Assembly: GCA_022572825.1 (NCBI GenBank)
Contig: JACZVE010000221.1
Span: 1 to 5,782, forward strand
DNA: 5,782 nucleotides
From: SAR324 cluster bacterium
Lineage (GTDB): Bacteria; SAR324; JACQKK01
Direction: 5' to 3'
Shown: piece after piece, positions 1 through 5,433 of the stretch
Layout: each line of letters starts with the position of its first letter
Position numbering within the stretch: the first letter of the stretch is position 1
The notes under the pieces: generated by a model
Told to the model about the DNA's origin: nothing
What the model saw: the letters and a program-made list of their open reading frames with translations, nothing else
Database searches by the model: none
Made by a program: the position numbers and the translations under genes

Positions 1-2
1 AT

Positions 3-491
3 GTCAAGCCGGACCGCATCACGGGTGCGTTCGAGACGACAACCTTGTGCTTTTCCAAAGGACTGGGCGCCCCGGTGGGTTCCATCGTTGCGGGGCGGAA
101 GGACTTCATCGGGCGCTGCCGGCGCTTTCGCAAGATGTACGGCGGTGGCATGCGGCAGGCAGGGTTCATCGCCGCCGCGGCTCGTTACGCGCTCGAGCAT
201 CACGTCGGCCGGCTGGCCGAAGACCACGAGCATGCGCGCGTGCTGGCGGAGGGCATCGAGGCCAACCAGCACCTCCAACTCGTCTACGGCATGCCGCAAA
301 CCAACATTGTCTTTTTTACCTGTCGCCATCCCCGCCTGACCGCCGAGCACCTGGTGGCCGAGCTTGCCAAGCGGGGTATCCTGGTCGGGGGGCCAGGCGC
401 CTATGGCCTGCGTGCTGTGACCCACCTGAACGTGGATCGTCAGGGCATCGAGAAGGCCATCGCCGCGCTGAATGAGGTTCTCGCATCATGA
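3..491 (+). CDS. ltaE: Low-specificity L-threonine aldolase, C-terminal part (5'-truncated)
   Basis: This is the C-terminal 162 codons of a PLP-dependent aldolase that cleaves L-threonine or L-allo-threonine to glycine and acetaldehyde in the cytoplasm. The frame is open from the left edge, so the start lies outside the window. The stretch before the lysine reads FETTTLCFSKGLGAPVGS; the SKGLGAPVGS core is the family's PLP-lysine signature, and the Schiff-base lysine codon is at 57-59. Further matches to the family are a KMYGGGMRQAG segment just after it, an LAEDHEHA helix, and a C-terminal ILVGGPGAYGLRAVTHL segment. About the first half of the protein, with the PLP-stacking and phosphate-binding residues, is missing because of the window boundary and not because of a lesion. 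The next gene lies on the same strand 133 bp downstream, so co-transcription with sthA is possible but not shown. Family assignment is firm; substrate stereochemistry cannot be read from this part. Confidence 0.93.
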   Translation, partial: VKPDRITGAFETTTLCFSKGLGAPVGSIVAGRKDFIGRCRRFRKMYGGGMRQAGFIAAAARYALEHHVGRLAEDHEHARVLAEGIEANQHLQLVYGMPQTNIVFFTCRHPRLTAEHLVAELAKRGILVGGPGAYGLRAVTHLNVDRQGIEKAIAALNEVLAS

Positions 492-624
492 GGGCCGCGA
501 TCCATCGATCCGTCGGAGCCGGAATTCGACGGGCCTGTCCGATCCTCCGCTGCCTGTCAGATCGGCGGTGCGGCAACGAATCGAGCGCGCGAAGGCCTGG
601 CCTTGATTGCGGCGAGGTGCTCAC
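492..624. other. Intergenic gap between ltaE and sthA with a weak inverted repeat
   Basis: This 133-bp gap contains no convincing gene. It holds a 6-bp inverted repeat, CCGATC at 539-544 and GATCGG at 560-565, separated by 15 bases, and a weaker 5-bp one, CCGTC at 510-514 and GACGG at 528-532. Neither is followed by a T-run, so I do not call a Rho-independent terminator. I see no good sigma-70 promoter hexamer pair for sthA here. Transcription from ltaE into sthA therefore remains possible. Confidence 0.4.
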
Positions 625-2007
625 GTGACACGCTACGATCTTGTCGTCATCGGATCGGGTCCCGGCGGAGAGAAGGCCGCCATTCAAGCGGCAAAGTTGG
701 GCAAGCGCGTGCTGGTGGTGGAGCAGCGCGAAGGGCTGGGCGGCAACTGTCTCCATACCGGCACGATTCCCAGCAAAACCTTGCGCGAGTCGGTGCGATT
801 CATCGAACTGATGCGCAAGCGGGCCGTATATGGGATCTCGGTCAAGCTGAACAAGGACATCACCGTCAACCGCCTCATGCACCGCAAAAATGCGGCCGTG
901 TCGTCTCTGGAGGAGCGGATAGAGAACACCTTCGACCGCAACGACGTCGATCACTTCCGGGGTTTCGCCCGCTTCGTCGATGCGAACCACATCGAAGTCC
1001 GGCTCGAACACGGCGCCACCGAAGCGTACGAGAGCCAATATGCCGTCATTGCAACGGGCAGCAGCCCCTATCAGCCGGAATTCGTGAATTTCAACCAGGA
1101 GCGGGTGCGCGATAGCGATTCCATCCTGCACATCGCCAACCTGCCCAAGACGCTGACCATCATTGGCGCAGGCGTGATCGGCTGTGAGTACGCCACCATC
1201 TTTTCCAATCTGGGCGTCAAGGTGAACCTCGTGAACCCGCGCCAGGTGCTGCTCGACTTTCTGGATCTGGAAATTTCCAACGCCCTGGCATACCTGATGC
1301 GGGAAAGTGGCATCCGCATCCGGCTCGGGGAGCTGTTGAAAGCCGTCGAATGCGACGAGAACCACGTTTACGCGCAGCTGGAATCGGGCAAGGTGATGAA
1401 AAGCGATTACCTGCTCTATGCCAACGGCCGCGCGGGGAATACGGACGGACTGGGACTGGAAGATCTCGACATTAAGGTCAACGAGCGCAAGCATTGCCAG
1501 GTCAACGCATTCTTTCAGACCAGCCAGCCCAACATCTACGCCGTGGGCGACGTCATTGGCTTCCCCAGTCTTGCCGCGACCTCCATGGAGCAGGGGCGAT
1601 TGGCCGCGCTGCACGCCTTCGACGGCCTGATGGAGGAGCCAAAGGCGAATCTGCTGCCGACCGGCATCTATACCATCCCGGAAATCTCCACCGTCGGCGC
1701 CACGGAGGAGCAACTGACCCGGGACAAGGTACCTTACGAGGTGGGGGCCGCCACCTATCGCGAGATCGCCCGCGGACAAATCGTGGGCAACACCACCGGC
1801 CGACTCAAGCTGTTGTTCCACCGCGAAACGTTGCGATTGCTGGGGGTGCACATTCTCGGGGAGGGCGCGACGGACCTGGTGCACATCGGCCAGACGGTGA
1901 TGGGGTACGAGGGCACCATCGATTACTTCATCGGGAACGTCTTCAATTACCCCACCTACTCGGAATGCTATCGGGTCGCGGCCCTCAACGGCGTTAACCG
2001 CCTGTAG
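625..2007 (+). CDS. sthA: Soluble pyridine nucleotide transhydrogenase (Si-specific NAD(P)+ transhydrogenase)
   Basis: SthA is an FAD flavoprotein of the pyridine nucleotide-disulfide oxidoreductase fold. In the cytoplasm it transfers hydride between NADPH and NAD+, mainly to relieve NADPH excess. The 460-aa product has the FAD-binding GSGPGG at residues 10-15 and ATGSSP at 143-148. The NAD(P)-binding GAGVIG is at 181-186, the second FAD motif YAVGDV at 305-310, and the dimerisation domain runs from about 346. In place of the redox-active CxxxxC pair it has C42 and T47 within GGNCLHTGTIPSK. The C-terminal His-Pro of disulfide reductases is replaced by NYPT at 441-444. Both substitutions are typical of SthA and separate it from lipoamide dehydrogenase or glutathione reductase. 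I chose the GTG at 625 because GAGGTG at 614-619 sits 5 bases upstream and the product then begins MTRYDLVVIGSG like family members. A TTG at 607 would add six residues without a good ribosome binding site. Length is normal for the family. Confidence 0.96.
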   Translation: MTRYDLVVIGSGPGGEKAAIQAAKLGKRVLVVEQREGLGGNCLHTGTIPSKTLRESVRFIELMRKRAVYGISVKLNKDITVNRLMHRKNAAVSSLEERIENTFDRNDVDHFRGFARFVDANHIEVRLEHGATEAYESQYAVIATGSSPYQPEFVNFNQERVRDSDSILHIANLPKTLTIIGAGVIGCEYATIFSNLGVKVNLVNPRQVLLDFLDLEISNALAYLMRESGIRIRLGELLKAVECDENHVYAQLESGKVMKSDYLLYANGRAGNTDGLGLEDLDIKVNERKHCQVNAFFQTSQPNIYAVGDVIGFPSLAATSMEQGRLAALHAFDGLMEEPKANLLPTGIYTIPEISTVGATEEQLTRDKVPYEVGAATYREIARGQIVGNTTGRLKLLFHRETLRLLGVHILGEGATDLVHIGQTVMGYEGTIDYFIGNVFNYPTYSECYRVAALNGVNRL

Positions 2008-2042
2008 TCCGCCCAGGCCGTACGATGTGGGAAGCACGCGCA

Positions 2043-2058
2043 GCGGCATGGGGGCCGC
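2043..2058 (+). other. Small GC stem-loop downstream of sthA
   Basis: GCGGC at 2043-2047 pairs with GCCGC at 2054-2058 around a 6-base loop, about 35 bases after the sthA stop. There is no T-run after it, so it is at most a weak transcript-end or processing structure. It lies just upstream of the candidate sigma-gene promoter. Confidence 0.25.
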
Positions 2059-2075
2059 AGGGGTCGCTCGCGCAA

Positions 2076-2101
2076 GGAACAATTGCGCCACCGAATTCGT
2101 T
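2076..2101 (+). promoter_or_regulatory. Candidate ECF-type promoter of the sigma factor gene (GGAAC-N18-GTT)
   Basis: GGAAC at 2076-2080 is followed after exactly 18 bases by GTT at 2099-2101; read another way it is GGAACA-N16-CGTT. This resembles the published consensus of SigR/SigH-type ECF sigma factors (GGAAT or GGAAY with an 18-base spacer and GTT). The element lies 60-85 bases upstream of a gene that itself encodes an ECF sigma factor with an RsrA-like anti-sigma partner, so autoregulation is the natural reading. Overlapping it is a poorer sigma-70 candidate, TTGCGC at 2083-2088 and TAGAAT at 2104-2109 with a short 15-base spacer, which could give basal expression. The motif is seen; its use is inferred. 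Confidence 0.5.
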
Positions 2102-2126
2102 TATAGAATTTGACGACAAGAATTTT

Positions 2127-2159
2127 CGACAATCGGCTCCATCGATAGGACGATTGTCG
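2127..2159 (+). repeat. Perfect 9-bp inverted repeat directly before the sigma gene start
   Basis: CGACAATCG at 2127-2135 and its exact reverse complement CGATTGTCG at 2151-2159 flank a 15-base spacer, ending one base before the ATG at 2161. The spacer carries AGGA at 2147-2150, which is the only Shine-Dalgarno-like sequence at a usable distance from that ATG. In mRNA the arms could form a hairpin holding the ribosome binding site in its loop and the start codon at its base. As DNA it could be an operator for a dimeric regulator centred near 2143, roughly 30 bases downstream of the predicted transcription start. The symmetry is certain; either role is inference. Confidence 0.6.
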
Positions 2160-2160
2160 C

Positions 2161-2838
2161 ATGAGGCCGCCAGCAATGCAGAAAAAGCAAACCGCCGTCG
2201 TGGGCGGTTCCCCCATTTTGCCTCAACAGGCGCCGCCTCTCCGCAAGGATGACGAGCTGATCGCCTCGTTCAAAGCGGGAGATAGTACCGCCTTCGACGA
2301 TCTGGTGCTCAAATACGAGCGGCGGGTCTATAACCATTGCCTGCGCATGGTGAGCGATGAAGTGGAAAGCTACGATTTGGCGCAGGAGGTGTTCCTCAAG
2401 GTATTTCGCAAGATCAAGAACTACGAGCACACGTATTCCTTTTACACGTGGCTCTACCGAATTACCGTCAACTGCTGTATCGATTATCTGCGCAAAAAGC
2501 GTCGTCACATTCAGGAAGTTTCCCTGTCCAGCAGCCCGGGCGAAGATCAGGGGGAGGTGTGCAAGGATCAGGACATTCCCGATCTTACGTTCATACCGGA
2601 AACCGCGCTGGTCAATCAGGAACTCGGTGATACGCTCAACGCCGCGATTGCCCAACTATCAGAGAAGCTGCGCGTGATCATCATTCTCAAAGAAGTCGAA
2701 GGGTTCACCTACGAGGAAATCGCCGAGGTGCTGGCTTGTTCCCGAGGAACCGTCAAATCGCGCCTTTTCCGCGCCAGGGAGCGGCTCAAGGAATTGCTGG
2801 CAGACTATATGAATATCCATCGTGATAGCGCGAAGTGA
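2161..2838 (+). CDS. ECF-family RNA polymerase sigma factor (RpoE-like)
   Basis: The 225-aa product is a group IV (extracytoplasmic function) sigma factor that directs core RNA polymerase to a stress regulon. Sigma region 2 spans about residues 32-115, with DLAQEVFLKVFRKI at 72-85 and the promoter-melting/-10 segment YSFYTWLYRITVNCCIDYLRKK at about 92-113. A linker rich in Ser, Asp and Glu covers about 120-150. Region 4 follows at about 157-213, with the helix-turn-helix FTYEEIAEVLACSRGTVKS at 182-200 that reads the -35 element. There is no region 1.1 or 3. About 30 residues of Gln/Pro-rich sequence precede region 2, longer than in many ECF factors. The upstream ATG has AGGA 10 bases before it. 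An ATG at 2176 with GAGG at 2163-2166 is an equally plausible start and would give 220 aa. A zinc-binding anti-sigma gene follows on the same strand. The exact ECF subgroup cannot be settled by eye, so I give no gene symbol. Confidence 0.95.
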   Translation: MRPPAMQKKQTAVVGGSPILPQQAPPLRKDDELIASFKAGDSTAFDDLVLKYERRVYNHCLRMVSDEVESYDLAQEVFLKVFRKIKNYEHTYSFYTWLYRITVNCCIDYLRKKRRHIQEVSLSSSPGEDQGEVCKDQDIPDLTFIPETALVNQELGDTLNAAIAQLSEKLRVIIILKEVEGFTYEEIAEVLACSRGTVKSRLFRARERLKELLADYMNIHRDSAK

Positions 2839-3100
2839 AAATGAGTGAGGCGATTCCGTGAACGCAATCGAGCCGAGCGAGATCCAGCGCTGATCGTCGG
2901 CCGGCCCGGCCGCGCTTGGGCGCAACCCTGAGCGGGAGGAATGCCGCCAGGAACATATCAACAGCAACCGCCAGCGAAGCTGGATGATGTAAGCCTTATC
3001 AGACGCGTGGAGGAGAAGGGGACGTATGGGTTACCGCACACTTGTCGAACATAACGGGTCCGGCAACGTATCCGACTACCCGTCGCTTGAGGTAAAGGGG
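2839..3100 (+). other. Long sigma/anti-sigma intergenic region with GC-rich palindrome
   Basis: These 262 bases separate the sigma stop from the preferred anti-sigma start; the gap is 187 bases if the anti-sigma starts at 3026. It holds a 15-bp odd palindrome, CGGCCGG-C-CCGGCCG at 2898-2912, which can fold as a 6-bp GC stem with a 3-base loop. No T-run follows, so it may be an mRNA stability or attenuation structure. Two strong Shine-Dalgarno-like tracts are present: GGAGG at 3009-3013 with AAGGGG at 3016-3021, and GAGGT at 3089-3093 with AAGGGG at 3095-3100. A 37-codon frame runs from an ATG at 2941 to a TAA at 3052-3054. GGAGGA abuts its ATG, too close for normal initiation, so I do not call it as a gene. 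Confidence 0.45.
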
Positions 3101-3367
3101 ATGAGCAAACAATGTAAGGAATACTCCGTCGATCTTTCCGCCTATTTCGACGGGGAATTGGAGGGCGAAGCGCTGCTAAAGCTCGAAGCGCATCTCCCGT
3201 CGTGCATTGCGTGCCGGAGTGACCTGCAGAAGCTGCAAAGGATCAGGAACGCGCTTACCTCGCTGGCAAGCACGCCGCCGGGCAAGCGGCCGATCCTGGA
3301 AGCATTGAGGGAAAAACTGGCAAAGGAGACCGAAGAGGACCCGCAAAAAGGGCCGCTCGTGTGTTGA
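3101..3367 (+). CDS. Soluble zinc-binding anti-sigma factor (ZAS / zf-HC2 family)
   Basis: This predicted 88-aa cytoplasmic protein should bind and hold the upstream ECF sigma factor inactive. It has the zinc-binding anti-sigma signature C5-x25-H31-x3-C35-x2-C38 (HLPSCIAC at 31-38), preceded by the typical SAYFDGELEGEA helix turn at 13-24. The spacing of the four ligands equals that of Streptomyces RsrA (C11, H37, C41, C44), whose zinc site is opened by disulfide stress. There is no hydrophobic segment, so the protein is not membrane-anchored, and the C-terminal part is short and charged. I prefer the ATG at 3101, with GAGGT at 3089-3093, because family members begin a few residues before the first Cys. 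An ATG at 3026, also with a strong ribosome binding site, would add 25 residues without recognisable features. Redox sensing is inferred from ligand spacing only; other ZAS proteins use the same fold for other signals. Confidence 0.88.
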   Translation: MSKQCKEYSVDLSAYFDGELEGEALLKLEAHLPSCIACRSDLQKLQRIRNALTSLASTPPGKRPILEALREKLAKETEEDPQKGPLVC

Positions 3368-3396
3368 AATCGACCCGGGCGCATTGTGGGCGAACG

Positions 3397-4410
3397 TCAC
3401 TCCTCGGAGGGTTCTGCCGCCTCCTTCGCGAACAATACATAGCTTTCCTGGGCGTTTCTCGCCTCTTCGAATTTTCCCAGTCCTTCGTAAGCAAGCTTCT
3501 TGAGGTGATATACGTCCTTGTTGGCGGGATCCATCTCGTCGATGCGGTCGCTGATGGTGATCACCTCCTCCAAATTTCCTTCCGCCAATAGAATCCTGGC
3601 GTGGGCCAGCAACGATGGAACGGAGGGGGTGATTTTCACCGCCTTCAGGATTTCCGCCTTGGCCCGGCCATTGAGGCTGCTCTTTTTGTCCTGATCCTGC
3701 TCCTTCTTGGCCATCTGAAAATAGGCGGCAGCCAGATTGCGGTGTGCGACGTCGTAGTTTTTGTCGGAGTCGATGGCCTTGTTGAAGTAGGACAAAGCGG
3801 AGTCCGTTCGACCCTGCTGCAGAAAGAGAATGCCCATGTTGTTATTGGCGATCGGATTTTTCGGGTCCGCGTCCAAGGCACGGACGATCACGAACTTCTT
3901 CCTTTCGAGCGTGGCTTCCTTGCGCTTGCCCAAGGCGTCGTAGATTTTGGCGGAGATCGCATATAGGTCGTGGTCCATCGGGTGGCGCTTGATGGCTTCC
4001 AGATAGTGCTTGAGCGCATTTTCCATATTGGAACGCCCGCCTTTCTTGAAAAACACTTTCCCCAGCCCGCGATAGGCTCCGACGTGGTTGGGATCCAGTT
4101 GCAGCGCCTTCTGAAATGCGACCGTAGCCTGGGCATAGGATTTATTATCCAGCAGTTCCTTGCCCTCGCTGACGAGGGCTTCCGGCGAATTCCTGCGAAA
4201 AATATTGAGGGGATTGAGCCGGCTCATGAGGCCGGGGGCGGACTGGTCCGCCTCAACGGCAATGGGATCGGTGTCCGCCGATAAATCGGGGGCGTGCGCC
4301 GCGGCCGAGCCGGCCTCCCCCGCATCCTGCTGGGCATGGCCGGGCTCGGTGCCGCCTTTCGGTGAGTCGTCGCTGACCGAATCTTGCTCGCGCGATTCTT
4401 CGATAGCCAT
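3397..4410 (-). CDS. Tetratricopeptide repeat (TPR) protein with acidic disordered N-terminus
   Basis: This 337-aa predicted cytoplasmic protein is built mostly of TPR helices, which serve as protein-protein interaction scaffolds. Residues 1-60 are rich in Glu, Asp, Ser, Ala and Gly and look disordered; a short basic stretch MSRLNPLNIFRRN at 62-74 follows. TPR-like units are visible at about 75-108 (ending ALQLDPNH), 110-145, 187-220 (the clearest unit: NMGILFLQQGRTDSALSYFNKAI), 222-262, 265-296 and 298-330. There is no signal peptide, no transmembrane segment and no catalytic domain, so its partner is unknown. I chose the ATG at 4410 because AGGA lies 8 bases upstream of it; a GTG at 4476 would extend the protein by 22 residues but has no properly spaced ribosome binding site. 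It converges on the anti-sigma gene, with 29 bases between the stop codons, and lies 384 bases downstream of fau on the same strand. Confidence 0.88.
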   Translation of the reverse strand: MAIEESREQDSVSDDSPKGGTEPGHAQQDAGEAGSAAAHAPDLSADTDPIAVEADQSAPGLMSRLNPLNIFRRNSPEALVSEGKELLDNKSYAQATVAFQKALQLDPNHVGAYRGLGKVFFKKGGRSNMENALKHYLEAIKRHPMDHDLYAISAKIYDALGKRKEATLERKKFVIVRALDADPKNPIANNNMGILFLQQGRTDSALSYFNKAIDSDKNYDVAHRNLAAAYFQMAKKEQDQDKKSSLNGRAKAEILKAVKITPSVPSLLAHARILLAEGNLEEVITISDRIDEMDPANKDVYHLKKLAYEGLGKFEEARNAQESYVLFAKEAAEPSEE

Positions 4411-4683
4411 GACCGGGTTCCTGTGGCTGCCGCGTGAAACGAGGAGCGCTACGCCCTCGCCCAAACGTGTTTGCACCCTGGCGCCGGATAAGGCACCCGA
4501 GAGCAGGGTCTTTCGGTCATTGTCCGAGTGGGTCGGCGATGTTGCCCGTGCTTGTATAACGTTTGATCATAACTTCCGTCGCACACGCCACCTGCAGGTC
4601 CGTAACTGATTGTAAATTAAAACTCAAATGGAAATGTGAAGTCCCATACCGCAGGGAGGCCCGTTCCAATGGCACTGGATGGG

Positions 4684-4710
4684 GAAAATCGCACGGACGG
4701 TGCGCTTTGA
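4684..4710 (-). terminator. Candidate Rho-independent terminator of fau
   Basis: On the minus strand, CGCAC and GTGCG (plus-strand 4690-4694 and 4700-4704) form a 5-bp GC stem around a 5-base loop. The stem is followed by ATTTT and preceded by AAAG, so the A/T flanks can extend the pairing. It lies about 90 bases past the fau stop and points the right way. The stem is short, so efficiency may be modest. On the plus strand the following CTTT is weaker. Confidence 0.4.
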
Positions 4711-4736
4711 GGTCGGAAAGAGGCCGGGTCGCCGCG

Positions 4737-4752
4737 TTCCCGGTTCCGGGAA
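4737..4752. repeat. Perfect 7-bp inverted repeat downstream of fau
   Basis: TTCCCGG at 4737-4743 and CCGGGAA at 4746-4752 are exact reverse complements separated by two bases. As RNA this would fold as a 6-bp stem with a GTTC-type tetraloop. It lies 43-58 bases after the fau stop, upstream of the terminator-like hairpin. It has no T-run, so it is more likely a 3'-UTR stabilising structure or a DNA site than a terminator on its own. Confidence 0.45.
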
Positions 4753-4794
4753 GTCCGGTGCGGTTACAGGATGTTTACGCGAGGCCACCCAACG

Positions 4795-5409
4795 TCATCG
4801 CGCCGGTGCCGGGACAATCGTTTCCCGCTCGGTGACGATGAGTTGCACCCGCACGTCCCGCGCGGTCATGGGCACGGCGGGCACGATCTGCTGTGAGAAC
4901 GCCAGGCCGACGGTCGCGGGGGGGCGAGGGCCCGCGGCCAGCATGGCCAGAAAGGCGTCGTAATAGCCCTTGCCGAATCCCAGCCGCCCACCATCGCGGT
5001 CGAAGGCCAGACCGGGCACCAGGACCAGTTCGATCCATTGCCATGCAACCGGGGTACGCGCGCCCGGCGGCGGCTCCTGCAGGCCGAACGCTCCTGTTTC
5101 CAGGGGCTGTCCCGGACACCAGGGGGTGTGCCCCAGTCGGCCCGCGGCGCTATCCACATAGGGGACGAATGTGCGCTTCCCGGCCTCCGCGGAGGCGGCG
5201 ATGATGGGAGCCGTGTCCACCTCCTCGGGAAGGCTGAGGAAGCAGTGTACTCCCCCCGCCCGCTGAAAGACGGGCAGGGCGGTGAGTCGCTCGCGGATGG
5301 CGGCCGAAGCGGCGGTGCGCGCATCCACGCTCATGCCTGCCCGCGCCTTGCGCATAGCCTTTCGCAGGGGGGCCTTCTCCACGCTCAGCGCTTCGGGAGT
5401 GTTCGCCAT
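4795..5409 (-). CDS. fau: 5-formyltetrahydrofolate cyclo-ligase (methenyltetrahydrofolate synthetase)
   Basis: The enzyme uses ATP to convert 5-formyl-THF to 5,10-methenyl-THF in the cytoplasm, recovering an inhibitory folate for one-carbon metabolism. The 204-aa product has the basic N-terminal LRKAMRKAR at 15-23, which contributes to ATP binding in the family. FLSLPEEVDTAPII follows at 57-70, then KRTFVPYV at 78-85. The diagnostic C-terminal motif PGLAFDRDGGRLGFGKGYYD is at 132-151, and its glycine-rich loop binds the nucleotide phosphates. Length is normal for the family. The ATG at 5409 is kept because the conserved basic helix follows it closely, although no clear Shine-Dalgarno sequence precedes it. 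In Escherichia coli this gene (ygfA) is downstream of the 6S RNA gene; no 6S-like sequence is apparent to me upstream here. Confidence 0.95.
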   Translation of the reverse strand: MANTPEALSVEKAPLRKAMRKARAGMSVDARTAASAAIRERLTALPVFQRAGGVHCFLSLPEEVDTAPIIAASAEAGKRTFVPYVDSAAGRLGHTPWCPGQPLETGAFGLQEPPPGARTPVAWQWIELVLVPGLAFDRDGGRLGFGKGYYDAFLAMLAAGPRPPATVGLAFSQQIVPAVPMTARDVRVQLIVTERETIVPAPAR

Positions 5410-5433
5410 GGGGTGGCGCTGTCGTCCGTGGCT

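Larger units (their letters stand above)
4411..4794 (-). other. 384-bp intergenic region between fau and the TPR gene
   Basis: I see no convincing gene here on either strand; short reading frames that cross it have unrelated, Arg/Pro-rich translations. The fau-proximal half carries two inverted repeats, annotated separately. An AT-rich patch at about 4600-4640 stands out against the GC-rich surroundings. On the minus strand, TATGAT (complement of 4566-4571) and TATACA (complement of 4553-4558) are plausible -10 hexamers for the TPR gene, but neither has a good -35 partner at 16-18 bases. The region is long enough for a small RNA or a leader, but I recognise no known RNA family. Confidence 0.4.

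Noticed and set aside
607..624. TTG at 607 as the sthA start
   Set aside because: It would add six residues not typical of the family and has no suitable ribosome binding site, whereas the GTG at 625 has GAGGTG 5 bases upstream.
766..771. Loss of the second redox cysteine in the flavoprotein (T47) as a damaging mutation
   Set aside because: Transhydrogenases of the SthA type normally carry Thr at this position, so it is diagnostic and not a defect.
316..2091. 591-codon open frame on the minus strand
   Set aside because: It lies antisense to ltaE and sthA, both firmly identified by motifs. Its translation shows no recognisable domain and mirrors the codon pattern of sthA, as is common for antisense frames in GC-rich genes.
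2101..2655. 184-codon minus-strand frame over the sigma gene
   Set aside because: The plus-strand sigma factor is unambiguous over the same bases, and the antisense product has no recognisable features.
4411..4476. GTG at 4476 as the TPR gene start
   Set aside because: No spaced Shine-Dalgarno sequence precedes it; the ATG at 4410 has AGGA 8 bases upstream.
4563..4835. Small plus-strand ORF in the fau/TPR gap
   Set aside because: It has no ribosome binding site, an Arg/Pro-rich shadow-like translation, and overlaps the 3' end of fau.
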